From JANNNF01 sp040385825 (GTDB lineage: Bacteria > Pseudomonadota > Alphaproteobacteria > Rhodobacterales > Rhodobacteraceae): a stretch of DNA of 64,000 nt. The notes beneath the pieces were generated by a model that worked only from the letters and a program-made list of their open reading frames with translations, was not told where the DNA came from and did no database searches. A program made the position numbers and the translations under genes. Positions within the stretch are counted from its first letter, which is position 1, and every line of letters begins with the position of its first letter. The stretch lies in assembly GCA_040385825.1 (NCBI GenBank), contig JAZKGQ010000018.1, positions 62,001-126,000 of the forward strand. Reading direction: 5' to 3'. This document shows positions 8,150 to 16,121 of the stretch, piece by piece.

Positions 8150-9181
8150 ATGGCAAAGAAACCGGGTTTGACGGCGCTGGCGCAGGCGGCGGGGGTGTCT
8201 GTCGCCACGGTCGACCGGGTGCTGAACGGCCGCGAGGCCGTGCGCCTGGAAACCCGCGCGCTGGTGGCAGCGGCGGCGCTGCGGATCGGGCATCCGGCGG
8301 GCTTGCGTCTGTCAGGAGGGGCGGTCGCCCTGCCCGAGGTGCGCATCGGCGTGGTGCTGCACAAGCAGGGGCAGGATTTCTACAAGGCCTTTGCCGAAGA
8401 ACTGACCCGTGCCGTCGCGGCGGCGGCGGGCGTGCGCGGGCGGCTGGTGCTGGAATTTTCCGTCAGCCAGAGCCCGTCGGAGATGGGGGGGCTGTTGCGG
8501 TCGATGGCCGGGCGCTGCGATGCGCTGGCGGCGACGGCGGTGAACCACCCCGAGGTGACGGCAGCGGTCGAGGCGTTGGCCGCGCAGGGCTGCCCGGTGT
8601 TTTCGCTGCTGTCGGATTTTGCCCAAGGGGTGCGGGCGGGCTATCTGGGCCTGAACAATCTGAAGGTTGGCCGCACGGCGGGGTGGATGACGGCGCTGGC
8701 GGCCAGGGGGCCGGGCAAGGTGGCGCTGTTCGTCGGCGGGCATCGCTGGCACGGGCATGACCTGCGCGAGGCGGGGTTTCGCGCCTATCTGCGCGAGGTG
8801 GCGCCGGGGCTGGAGGTGCTGGACACGCTGGTCAATCTGGAAACGCGGGCGCTGACCTACGAGGCCACCCTGGGGCTGCTGGCGCGGCAGCCGGATCTGC
8901 GCGGGGTCTATGTCGCGGGGGGCGGGATGGAGGGGGCGATTGCCGCCCTGCGCGAGGCGCGCCTGCCGGGCGAGGTGGCGCTGGTGGTATCGGCGCTGAC
9001 CCCGGACTCGCGCGCCGGGCTGGCCGAGGGCGTGGTGACGCTGGTGACCGATACACCGCTGGAAAAACTGTGCCGCGATCTGGTGGCGCGGATGGTGGCG
9101 GCGGCCCTTGGGCGGCCCGATGCCACACCGGGCGGGCAATATTTTCTGCCGCCGGATTTGCATGTGGCCGAGACGCTTTAG
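8150..9181 (+). CDS. LacI-family transcriptional regulator with sugar-binding domain
   Basis: A 343-residue repressor-type regulator. The N-terminal helix-turn-helix (about 7-28, TALAQAAGVSVATVDRVLNG) is the LacI signature. Residues 60-340 resemble the periplasmic-binding-protein fold used for sugar sensing (VRIGVVLHKQGQDFYKAF near residue 64). It diverges from mocD-mocE-panB-like and precedes the isomerase and ABC importer genes, so it probably controls both arms in response to the imported cyclitol or sugar. The inducer is unknown. A GTCAGGAG ribosome-binding site precedes the ATG. Confidence 0.88.
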   Translation: MAKKPGLTALAQAAGVSVATVDRVLNGREAVRLETRALVAAAALRIGHPAGLRLSGGAVALPEVRIGVVLHKQGQDFYKAFAEELTRAVAAAAGVRGRLVLEFSVSQSPSEMGGLLRSMAGRCDALAATAVNHPEVTAAVEALAAQGCPVFSLLSDFAQGVRAGYLGLNNLKVGRTAGWMTALAARGPGKVALFVGGHRWHGHDLREAGFRAYLREVAPGLEVLDTLVNLETRALTYEATLGLLARQPDLRGVYVAGGGMEGAIAALREARLPGEVALVVSALTPDSRAGLAEGVVTLVTDTPLEKLCRDLVARMVAAALGRPDATPGGQYFLPPDLHVAETL

Positions 9182-9312
9182 CCCGGTTCCGCGCCCTTCG
9201 GATGGAACGCGCATTTCGATTTTGGAATTTTTCAGTTGAAATGCGGATAAAATAGAATATCAATTCCACAATTCCGCCCGCCAATTCGGGCAAATTCCGG
9301 AGAATCGCCCCC

Positions 9313-10119
9313 ATGCTGCCCTTCGCGCTGAACCATATGACGACGCCAGATCTGGGCTGGGAGGCATTTCTGGACCTTGCCAAGGGCCTTGGCTGTGTGG
9401 GGGTCGAGTTCCGCAACGACTTTGGCCGCCCTCTGTTCGACGGGGCCGATCCGGCCGTGGTGGGGGCTGCCGTCAAGGCGCGGGGCTTGCGCTTTCTGGC
9501 GCTGGCCGAAGTGAAGATGTTCAACGACTGGTCGCCCGCCAAGCGGGCCGAGGCCGAGGCGCTGATGCAGATTGCGGTGGCGGCGGGGGCCGAGGCGATC
9601 AGCCTGATCCCGCGCAACGACAACGTGGCAACCGACCGCGCAGACAGCCTCCGCGTGACGGAAACCGCGCTGCGCGACCTGCTGCCGATGCTGCGGGCGC
9701 ATGGGCTGAAGGCCATGATCGAACCCCTGGGGTTCGAGGTATGCTCCTTGCGCTACAAGGATGTTCTGGCCGAGGCGATTGCGGCGGTTGGCGGGGTTGG
9801 CACCTGTTTCATGGTGCATGACACCTTCCACCACGCGCTGGCGGGCGGGGGGCCGATCTACCCGGAACTGACGGGAATCGTTCACGTTTCTGGCGTCAAG
9901 GACAGCATCTATGTCAATGACATGCGCGACGGGCACCGGGTGCTGGTCGATGCCGACGACCTGCTGGGCAATGTGGCGCAAATCCGCGCGCTGCGGGCGG
10001 CGGGCTATGCCGGGCCGGTCAGCTATGAGCCTTTCGCGCCAAGCGTGCATGCGCTGGCCGATGCCAAACCGGCGCTGACAGCGTCGATGGCCTTTATCAG
10101 GGAGGGCGTCGCCAAATGA
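9313..10119 (+). CDS. Sugar phosphate isomerase/epimerase, IolI/MocC-like TIM barrel
   Basis: A 268-residue protein of the xylose-isomerase-like TIM-barrel superfamily (AP endonuclease family 2 fold). Recognisable strands are GVEFRNDFG (about 36), AISLIPRND (about 96), KAMIEPLGFE (about 136), MVHDTFHHAL (about 172) and VSYEPFAPS near the C-terminus. The Glu, Asp and His residues at these strand ends fit the metal site. Inositol pathways use such enzymes as IolE, IolI or MocC, but the exact reaction cannot be read from sequence. The 131-bp upstream gap is unusually AT-rich (9215-9300) and probably holds its promoter. Confidence 0.75.
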   Translation: MLPFALNHMTTPDLGWEAFLDLAKGLGCVGVEFRNDFGRPLFDGADPAVVGAAVKARGLRFLALAEVKMFNDWSPAKRAEAEALMQIAVAAGAEAISLIPRNDNVATDRADSLRVTETALRDLLPMLRAHGLKAMIEPLGFEVCSLRYKDVLAEAIAAVGGVGTCFMVHDTFHHALAGGGPIYPELTGIVHVSGVKDSIYVNDMRDGHRVLVDADDLLGNVAQIRALRAAGYAGPVSYEPFAPSVHALADAKPALTASMAFIREGVAK

Positions 10120-10149
10120 CGGCTGGCCAGAATAATTGCAGATGTGAAT

Positions 10150-10173
10150 ACTTGGCAACATTAATTGCCAAGT
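10150..10173. promoter_or_regulatory. Perfect 9-bp inverted repeat upstream of the ABC importer
   Basis: ACTTGGCAA (10150-10158) and TTGCCAAGT (10165-10173) flank CATTAA. The AT-rich loop and the lack of a T run suggest a protein-binding site, not a terminator. Its sequence differs from the palindrome at 8097, so it may bind another regulator. Confidence 0.45.
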
Positions 10174-10179
10174 GCGCGA

Positions 10180-10199
10180 AAAACGGCTAGGGCCGTTTT
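10180..10199 (+). terminator. Short hairpin with T tail after the isomerase gene
   Basis: AAAACGGC (10180-10187) pairs with GCCGTTTT (10192-10199) around TAGG. It resembles a weak intrinsic terminator 60 bp after the isomerase stop. Two more hairpins follow: ACCGCCCC/GGGGCGGT (10204-10228) and CGGTGT/ACACCG (10241-10257). The leader of the binding-protein gene is therefore densely structured. Confidence 0.4.
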
Positions 10200-10276
10200 G
10201 AACACCGCCCCTGGGGAAATGGGGCGGTCCGGTCAAAAATCGGTGTACCGGACACCGGCTTGTGGAGGAGAGACAC

Positions 10277-11221
10277 ATGAAAAAGACCCTTGTTGCTGCA
10301 GGTTTCGCAGCCCTGATGACCACCACCGCCCTGGCGCAGGACGTTGGCGTGTCGATGGCCAAGTTCGACGACAACTTTCTGACCGTTCTGCGCAACGGCA
10401 TGATCGCCACCGCCGAAGGCATGGACGGCGTGAACCTTCAGGTCGAAGATGCGGGCAATGACGTGGCCAAACAGTTGGACCAGATCAACAATTTCATCGC
10501 CTCGGGCGTGGCGGCGATTGTGGTGAACCCGGTTGACACCTCGGCCACGCAGGCCATGTCGGATGCCGCCGCTGCCGCCAATGTGCCGCTGGTCTATGTG
10601 AACCGTCAGCCGATCAACGTCGACACCATGCCCGACAATCAGGCCTTCGTCGCGTCGAACGAAGTGGATTCCGGCACGCTGGAAACCATGGAAGTCTGCC
10701 GCCTGCTGAAAGAAGCCGGCAAGACCGAGGCCGGCATCTATGTGCTGATGGGCGAATTGTCGAACCAGGCTGCCGTGCAGCGCACCGCCGATATTCATGA
10801 CGTGATTGCCTCGGGCAACTGCGGCGTGACCTTGACCATCATCGATCAGCAGACCGGCAACTGGTCGCGCGACGAAGGGTCGAACCTGATGACCAACTGG
10901 ATGTCCACCGGCACCGCCTTTGATGCGGTCATCGCCAACAATGACGAGATGGCGCTTGGCGCCATTCAGGCGCTGAAGGCGGGCGGCGTCGATATGGCAA
11001 CCGTGATCGTGGCAGGCATCGACGCGACGCAGGACGCGCTGGCCGCGATGCAGGCGGGCGATCTGGACGTGACCGTGTTCCAGGATGCGGCAGGCCAGGG
11101 GTCGGGCGCCTTGACCGCGGCCCTGGCCCTGGCCAAGGGCGAGGCCGTCGAACAGAAGGTCTACATTCCGTTCCAGTTGGTGACACCTGCCAACGTGGCA
11201 GATTTCGCAGCCAAGAACTGA
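10277..11221 (+). CDS. Sugar/cyclitol ABC transporter periplasmic binding protein, MocB-like
   Basis: A 314-residue binding protein of the ribose/rhizopine class (Peripla_BP_4). The signal peptide MKKTLVAAGFAALMTTTALA is followed by QDVGVSMAKFDDNFLTVLRN. The core IVVNPVDTSAT (about 82) and the hinge AVIANNDEMALGA near 225 are typical. The ATG at 10277 follows a strong GGAGGAG; an in-frame upstream start would spoil the signal peptide. It captures the ligand for the permease and ATPase downstream. A terminator-like hairpin separates it from the permease, which fits the usual excess of binding protein. Ligand specificity (inositol, rhizopine or another polyol) is inferred from context only. Confidence 0.9.
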   Translation: MKKTLVAAGFAALMTTTALAQDVGVSMAKFDDNFLTVLRNGMIATAEGMDGVNLQVEDAGNDVAKQLDQINNFIASGVAAIVVNPVDTSATQAMSDAAAAANVPLVYVNRQPINVDTMPDNQAFVASNEVDSGTLETMEVCRLLKEAGKTEAGIYVLMGELSNQAAVQRTADIHDVIASGNCGVTLTIIDQQTGNWSRDEGSNLMTNWMSTGTAFDAVIANNDEMALGAIQALKAGGVDMATVIVAGIDATQDALAAMQAGDLDVTVFQDAAGQGSGALTAALALAKGEAVEQKVYIPFQLVTPANVADFAAKN

Positions 11222-11242
11222 TCACCGCCTGACAGCAGATGG

Positions 11243-11272
11243 GGGGGCGGCCCCGAAAGCCGCCTCCTTTTT
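11243..11272 (+). terminator. Partial terminator between binding protein and permease genes
   Basis: GGGGGCGGC (11243-11251) pairs with GCCGCCTCC (11259-11267), with one G-T pair, around CCCGAAA. A TTTTT run (11268-11272) follows. It lies inside the transport operon and probably lowers downstream expression relative to the binding protein, or protects its mRNA 3' end. Confidence 0.75.
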
Positions 11273-11335
11273 CATTGCCCGCGCCGGAGAGGGTTGGGGC
11301 CAGGATGTTTGGGGAAAACAGGGGAGATCAGGGCA

Positions 11336-12370
11336 ATGGCGGCAACGTCGGCACCAGCGGTCACAGGCCAGGGTAAGGCACAGCGACCGACAGAAATTAA
11401 CGTAGTCATCGGCCTTGTGGCCATCGCCCTGCTGTTTGAAGTGTTGGGGCAAATCTTCCGCGACCAGAGCTTTCTGTTCAACCTTGCGCGGTTGCAGATC
11501 ATGATTCTGCAGGTGTCCATCGTGGGCATCATCGCTGTGGGTGTGACGCAGGTGATCATCACCGGCGGCATTGACCTGTCATCCGGGTCCATCGTCGGGG
11601 CCTCGGCGATGATCGCGATGAGTTTCGCGCAGGCCGGGCTGGTGAACGGGGCCGACAACACGCGGGCCGTGTTCTGGGACATGGGGCTGGTCGATCTTCC
11701 GGTGATCGTGCCGGTGGTGGTGGCCCTGGGGCTTGGGGTGCTGGCCGGCATGGTGAACGGGGCGCTGGTCGCCTATACCAAGATCCCGCCCTTCATCGCC
11801 ACGCTTGGCATGATGGTGGCCGCGCGCGGCGTGGCGAAATGGTGGACCAAGGGCCAGCCGGTATCCTTTCCGACCGAAAGCTATGGCGCGCTGGCCTCGG
11901 GGCTGAACCCGGTGTTCATCTTTCTGGCCGTGGCGGTGCTGTTCCATCTGGCGCTGAAATACACGGTCTACGGCAAGCGCACCTATGCCATCGGGTCGAA
12001 CGAGGAAGCCGCGCGGATCAGCGGCATAAGGGTCGACCGGCACAAGGTGCTGGTCTATGCCATCGCGGGGTTGCTGGCCGGGTTGGCGGCACTGGTGCTG
12101 TCGTCGAAAAACCTGACCGCGCAGGCGGGCATGGGGGTGATGTACGAACTGGACGCCATCGCCATGGCGGTGATCGGCGGCGTGTCGCTGTCGGGCGGGC
12201 GCGGGTCGATTGTCGGCACGGTGCTGGGCGCGCTGATCTTTGGCGTGATCATCAGCGGCTTCACCTTTCTGCGCATCGACGCCTACTATCAGGAGATGAT
12301 CAAGGGCGTGATCATCGTGGTTGCCGTGGTGGCCGATGTGGCCCGGCAGCGCAAACGGGGCCGGGGGTAA
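11336..12370 (+). CDS. Sugar ABC transporter permease, RbsC/FrcC-type
   Basis: A 344-residue inner-membrane permease of the ribose-type ABC importers. About nine to ten hydrophobic segments run from residue 22 to 335. The conserved GVTQVIITGGIDLSSGSIVG block (about 68-87) and the coupling region AYTKIPPFIATLGMM (about 145) and YAIGSNEEAARISGI (about 217) are typical. The ATG at 11336 follows GGGGAGATCAGGGCA. The ATPase gene begins 3 bp after its stop. It imports the ligand of the upstream binding protein. Confidence 0.92.
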   Translation: MAATSAPAVTGQGKAQRPTEINVVIGLVAIALLFEVLGQIFRDQSFLFNLARLQIMILQVSIVGIIAVGVTQVIITGGIDLSSGSIVGASAMIAMSFAQAGLVNGADNTRAVFWDMGLVDLPVIVPVVVALGLGVLAGMVNGALVAYTKIPPFIATLGMMVAARGVAKWWTKGQPVSFPTESYGALASGLNPVFIFLAVAVLFHLALKYTVYGKRTYAIGSNEEAARISGIRVDRHKVLVYAIAGLLAGLAALVLSSKNLTAQAGMGVMYELDAIAMAVIGGVSLSGGRGSIVGTVLGALIFGVIISGFTFLRIDAYYQEMIKGVIIVVAVVADVARQRKRGRG

Positions 12371-12373
12371 ATC

Positions 12374-13138
12374 ATGAGCGACATCATTCTTGAAACGCGC
12401 GGCCTGACGAAACGCTATGGCGGGGTCCATGCGCTGGAAGACGCGAATTTTGTGTTGCGCAAAGGCGAGCATATCGCCGTGGTGGGCGACAACGGCGCGG
12501 GCAAATCGACCTTCGTGCGCCAGATCACGGCGGTAGAACAGAAATCAGCGGGCCAGGTGTTCTTTGACGGGGCCGAGGTCGATTTCGGCAGCCCGCTGGA
12601 GGCGCGGGAAGCCGGAATTGAAACCGTGTTTCAGAACCTCGCCCTGGCCGATGATCTGGACGTGCCCTCGAACCTCTATCTGGGGCGCGAGCTGATCAAG
12701 GTCAATCTCGGGCCGTTCTCCATTCTGGACCGCCGCGAGATGAAGGCGCGCACGCTGGCGGCGCTGGAACGCACGGCGGTAAAGATCCCCAACGTCGACA
12801 ACCCGATCCGCAACATGAGCGGCGGACAGCGGCAATGTGTGGCGATTGCCCGTGCTGCGGCCTTTGCGTCCAAGCTGATCATCATGGACGAGCCGACCGC
12901 CGCCCTAGGCGTGCAGGAAACCGGGCAGGTGGAAAACATCATCCGGGGGCTGAAGGACCGGGGTGTGCCGCTTATCCTGATCAGCCACAACCTGCGGCAG
13001 GTGTTCGATCTGATGGACCGGATCGTGGTGTTCCGCCGGGGCCGGATCGTGGCGTCCCTGCGCAAGGAAGACACCGATGGCAATGACATCGTCAGCTACA
13101 TCACCGGCGTCAAGGGCGGAGAGACGGCGAATGCCTGA
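12374..13138 (+). CDS. Sugar ABC transporter ATP-binding protein, single-domain FrcA-type
   Basis: A 254-residue ATPase with one nucleotide-binding domain, unlike the double-domain RbsA. Walker A is GDNGAGKST (38-46), the signature NMSGGQRQ is near 147, Walker B LIIMDEPTAALG is near 164 and the switch His LISHNL near 202. FrcA-type single ATPases act as homodimers. Its last 8 bases overlap the following SDR gene, so the two are probably translationally coupled. Confidence 0.93.
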   Translation: MSDIILETRGLTKRYGGVHALEDANFVLRKGEHIAVVGDNGAGKSTFVRQITAVEQKSAGQVFFDGAEVDFGSPLEAREAGIETVFQNLALADDLDVPSNLYLGRELIKVNLGPFSILDRREMKARTLAALERTAVKIPNVDNPIRNMSGGQRQCVAIARAAAFASKLIIMDEPTAALGVQETGQVENIIRGLKDRGVPLILISHNLRQVFDLMDRIVVFRRGRIVASLRKEDTDGNDIVSYITGVKGGETANA

Positions 13139-13913
13139 CCACCGCGATACCGTGGCCGTCATCACCGGCGGCGCGCAGGGCCTTGGGCTGGCCATTGCGG
13201 AACGGTTGATTGCAGATGGCTGCGGGCGGATCATCCTGTCCGGCCGCACCATGATGAAAGGCGAGGCGGCGGCCGTCGCCCTGCGCCAGACCGGGGCCGA
13301 TGTGCGTTTCCTGCCTGCCGACATGGGCAAGACCGACGAGGCGCAGGCCCTGATCGACCGGGCCGTGTCGCGCTTTGGCCGGGTGACGGCGCTGGTCAAT
13401 GCGGCGGCGGCAACCGACCGCGGGTCGATCCTTGATGCGACGCCTGATGTTTGGGACAGCCTGATGAACGTCAACGCGCGCGGGCCGTTCTTTGCGCTGC
13501 AACGCTTTGCCCAGGCCGCGATTGCGGGCGGGCATGCCGCGTCGGCGGTGAATATCCTGTCGATGGTGGTGCATTGCGGGCAGTCGTTTCTTGCGCCCTA
13601 TGCGGCATCCAAGGCGGCGCTGGCGAACATCACCAAGAATGCGGCACAGGCTTTGCGCGGCCACCGGATCCGGGTAAACGGCATCAACTGCGGCTGGATG
13701 GACACGCCGGGCGAAGATGAGACGCAGCGCAGGTATCACGGCGCGCAGGACGGATGGCTGCAAGCGGCCGAGGCTGCGCAGCCCATGGGAATGCTGGTCA
13801 AACCGGGCCATGTGGCCGGGTTGGTCAGCTATATGCTATCGCCGGACTCGGGCGTGATGACCGGGGCTTTGGTGAATTTTGATCAGAATGTGGCCGGGGC
13901 CTACCCGGAGTAA
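13131..13913 (+). CDS. Short-chain dehydrogenase/reductase
   Basis: A 260-residue classical SDR oxidoreductase. The nucleotide-binding TGGAQGLG lies at residues 12-19, NAAA near 90, a Ser near 143 (ILSMV), and the catalytic Y157-x3-K161 in YAASK. It probably oxidises a hydroxyl of the imported polyol or an intermediate made with the adjacent IolG-like enzyme; the substrate is not determined. The start overlaps the ATPase gene (ATG at 13131, ATPase stop at 13136-13138). Confidence 0.88.
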   Translation: MPDHRDTVAVITGGAQGLGLAIAERLIADGCGRIILSGRTMMKGEAAAVALRQTGADVRFLPADMGKTDEAQALIDRAVSRFGRVTALVNAAAATDRGSILDATPDVWDSLMNVNARGPFFALQRFAQAAIAGGHAASAVNILSMVVHCGQSFLAPYAASKAALANITKNAAQALRGHRIRVNGINCGWMDTPGEDETQRRYHGAQDGWLQAAEAAQPMGMLVKPGHVAGLVSYMLSPDSGVMTGALVNFDQNVAGAYPE

Positions 13914-13922
13914 GGAGACGAC

Positions 13923-14927
13923 ATGACACTACGTTTTGGCCTTCTGGGCGCAGGGCGGATCGGCAAGGTCCATGCAAAGGCGATCAGCGCCGATGCGAAT
14001 GCAACACTGGTGGCGGTGGCCGATGCTATGGCACCGGCAGCAGAGGCGATTGCCGCACAATACGGGGCCGAGGTGCGCAGCATCGAGGCGATCCTTGCCG
14101 CCAAAGACATCGACGCGGTGGTGATCTGCACCCCCACCGACACCCACGCCGACCTGATCGAGGCGTTCGCGAAGGCCGGCAAGGCGATCTTCTGCGAAAA
14201 GCCCATCGATCTGAACCTTGACCGGGTGAAAGCCTGCCTCAAGGTGGTGCGCGACACCAAGGCCGTGCTGATGGTTGGCTTCAACCGCCGGTTTGACCCG
14301 CATTTCGCCGCCGTGCGCGCCGAGATCGACAAGGGCACCCTGGGGGCTGTGGAGATGGTCACCATCACCTCGCGCGATCCGGGCGCGCCGCCGCTGGACT
14401 ACATCGGGCGGTCGGGCGGCATCTTCCGCGACATGACGATCCATGACTTCGACATGGCGCGCTTCCTGCTGGGCGAGGAAGTCAGCGAAGTGTCGGCCAT
14501 GGCCGCCGTGCTGACCGACCCTGCCATCGGCAAGGCAGGGGATTACGACAGCGTTCAGGTGCTGCTGAAAACCGCCAGCGGCAAGCAGTGCATGATTTCC
14601 AACTCGCGCCGGGCGACCTATGGCTATGACCAGCGCATCGAGGTGCATGGCGCGCTTGGCGCAGCCACAGCCGAAAACCAGCGCCCGGTGATGATCGAGG
14701 TCGCCACCGCCGCAGGCTATACCAAGCCGCCGCTGCATGATTTCTTCATGACGCGCTATACCGAAGCCTATGCCGCCGAAATCGCCACCTTCATCGCGGC
14801 GATCCAGGGCAAGGCCCCGGCCTCGCCCTCGGGTGAAGACGGGCTGGCGGCGCTGGCGCTGTCGGAAGCAGCCTTGAAATCGGTTGCGGAAAAGCGCACG
14901 GTTAGCATGAGCGAGATCGCAGGTTAA
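13923..14927 (+). CDS. iolG: Gfo/Idh/MocA oxidoreductase, probable inositol 2-dehydrogenase
   Basis: A 334-residue NAD(P)-dependent dehydrogenase. The Rossmann motif GAGRIG is at residues 8-13, the catalytic Lys is in E92-K93-P94, and the C-terminal domain carries SGGIFRDMTIHDFDMAR near residue 160, with the His and Asp typical of inositol dehydrogenases. IolG oxidises myo-inositol to scyllo-inosose; MocA of the rhizopine pathway belongs to the same family. It closes the importer operon, 9 bp after the SDR with a GGAG start signal. Activity on myo-inositol specifically is likely but not certain. Confidence 0.85.
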   Translation: MTLRFGLLGAGRIGKVHAKAISADANATLVAVADAMAPAAEAIAAQYGAEVRSIEAILAAKDIDAVVICTPTDTHADLIEAFAKAGKAIFCEKPIDLNLDRVKACLKVVRDTKAVLMVGFNRRFDPHFAAVRAEIDKGTLGAVEMVTITSRDPGAPPLDYIGRSGGIFRDMTIHDFDMARFLLGEEVSEVSAMAAVLTDPAIGKAGDYDSVQVLLKTASGKQCMISNSRRATYGYDQRIEVHGALGAATAENQRPVMIEVATAAGYTKPPLHDFFMTRYTEAYAAEIATFIAAIQGKAPASPSGEDGLAALALSEAALKSVAEKRTVSMSEIAG

Positions 14928-15046
14928 TCAACCGGAGGGTGTATCTCCCGCACCCGACTTCCGGAACTCTTGCTGCGCAGCATGGGGGCATCCCGCTGCG
15001 CAGCATTTTTTTTGATGCGATGTATGAGGCGGATGTCGGGGGGGCC

Positions 15047-15067
15047 GGATGGGCAGATTGCCCATCC
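15047..15067. repeat. GGATGGGC palindromic repeat, short form, copy C
   Basis: GGATGGGC (15047-15054), AGATT, GCCCATCC (15060-15067), followed by the conserved TAC. It lies in the 171-bp gap between iolG and the arginase-like gene. Confidence 0.8.
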
Positions 15068-15098
15068 TACGGGGTTGCACCGGGCAGGGGCTTTCCGC

Positions 15099-16001
15099 AT
15101 GGTCAGGCAAACCGACCAGACCGCGATGGACGCCATGACTCCGACCAAGACGATCCGCCTGCTGATGCCGCAATGGCAGGGCGGCAATCAGCCCGACTAT
15201 GGCTTGGGCGCGCAGTTGCTGGCCTGGCTTGCGCCCGACAGCGATGACCCGCTGATCGAAGTGCCCATCGACCCGCCCGGCCCTCTGCCGCTGGTGCTGG
15301 AGGATGGCATCGCGGGCCGCGCCGTGCTGCTGCGCCAGATGCGGGCGGCGCGCGCGATCATAGACGCACTGGCCCCCGACCGGATCGTGGTGTTCGGCGG
15401 CGATTGTCTGGTCGATCAGGCCCCCTTCGCCTATCTGAGCCAGAAATACGGGCCGTCCTTCGGCGTTCTGTGGATCGACGCCCACCCCGATGTGGCCACC
15501 CCTGCCGACCGCCCGCATGGGCACACCATGGTTCTGGGCAGTCTGCTGGGCCAGGGCGACGCAGAATTTGCCGCCGAGGTGGCGGTTCCGGTGGCGGCGG
15601 ACCGGGTGATGCTGGCGGGCCTCGGGCGGCTGTCGGCGCAAGAGGCCGCCTTCATCGCCCGGCATGGCATCCGGCAGGCAAGCCCCGCCGAGCTGGCCCT
15701 TGGCACCGCCCCGGTGCGGGACTGGATCGCTGACGCCGGCATCCGGCATCTGGCCATTCACCTTGATCTGGATGTGCTGGACCCGGCGGTGTTCCGGGCC
15801 ACCGGGTTTGCGAGGCCGCAGGTCGATGCCACTGGTCTGCGCTGCGGGGCGATGGGCTTTGCCGAACTGGTCGCGCTGATTGCCGATGTGTCGCAGGCGA
15901 CCACGGTTGTCGGGCTGGGCATCACCGAACATCTGCCGTGGGAGGCGATCAACCTGAAGGCCATGCTGCGGCAGTTTCCCATCCTGACCGGCGAGGCGTG
16001 A
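15099..16001 (+). CDS. Arginase/agmatinase-family protein
   Basis: About 300 residues of the ureohydrolase fold, whose members cleave guanidino compounds to urea with a dinuclear Mn site. The ligand motifs DAHPD and LDLDVLDP are intact, but the usual GGDH motif reads VVFGGDCLVD, so the first metal His is replaced by Cys. Substrate or activity may therefore differ from true arginase. The ATG at 15099 has an AGGGG eight bases upstream; ATGs at 15126 and 15135 are also plausible because conserved sequence starts at KTIRLLMPQWQGG. The adjacent argE-like gene suggests arginine/ornithine-type amino acid metabolism. Confidence 0.75.
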   Translation: MVRQTDQTAMDAMTPTKTIRLLMPQWQGGNQPDYGLGAQLLAWLAPDSDDPLIEVPIDPPGPLPLVLEDGIAGRAVLLRQMRAARAIIDALAPDRIVVFGGDCLVDQAPFAYLSQKYGPSFGVLWIDAHPDVATPADRPHGHTMVLGSLLGQGDAEFAAEVAVPVAADRVMLAGLGRLSAQEAAFIARHGIRQASPAELALGTAPVRDWIADAGIRHLAIHLDLDVLDPAVFRATGFARPQVDATGLRCGAMGFAELVALIADVSQATTVVGLGITEHLPWEAINLKAMLRQFPILTGEA

Positions 16002-16121
16002 CCCCCGACAGCCTTCGGCAGGTGGATTTGCCGCAGCCTGCGCAAAGAGTGCCGCAGGGGCCTTTGCCTTCTGCGGGCTTTGCGGTTAGCTGACCCGGAT
16101 CAAGGGTTTTGGGGGCAGGAC

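Noticed and set aside
9215..9300. Precise promoter before the isomerase gene
   Set aside because: The stretch is AT-rich and contains TTGAAA, but no -10 at proper spacing stands out, so only a general promoter location is suggested.
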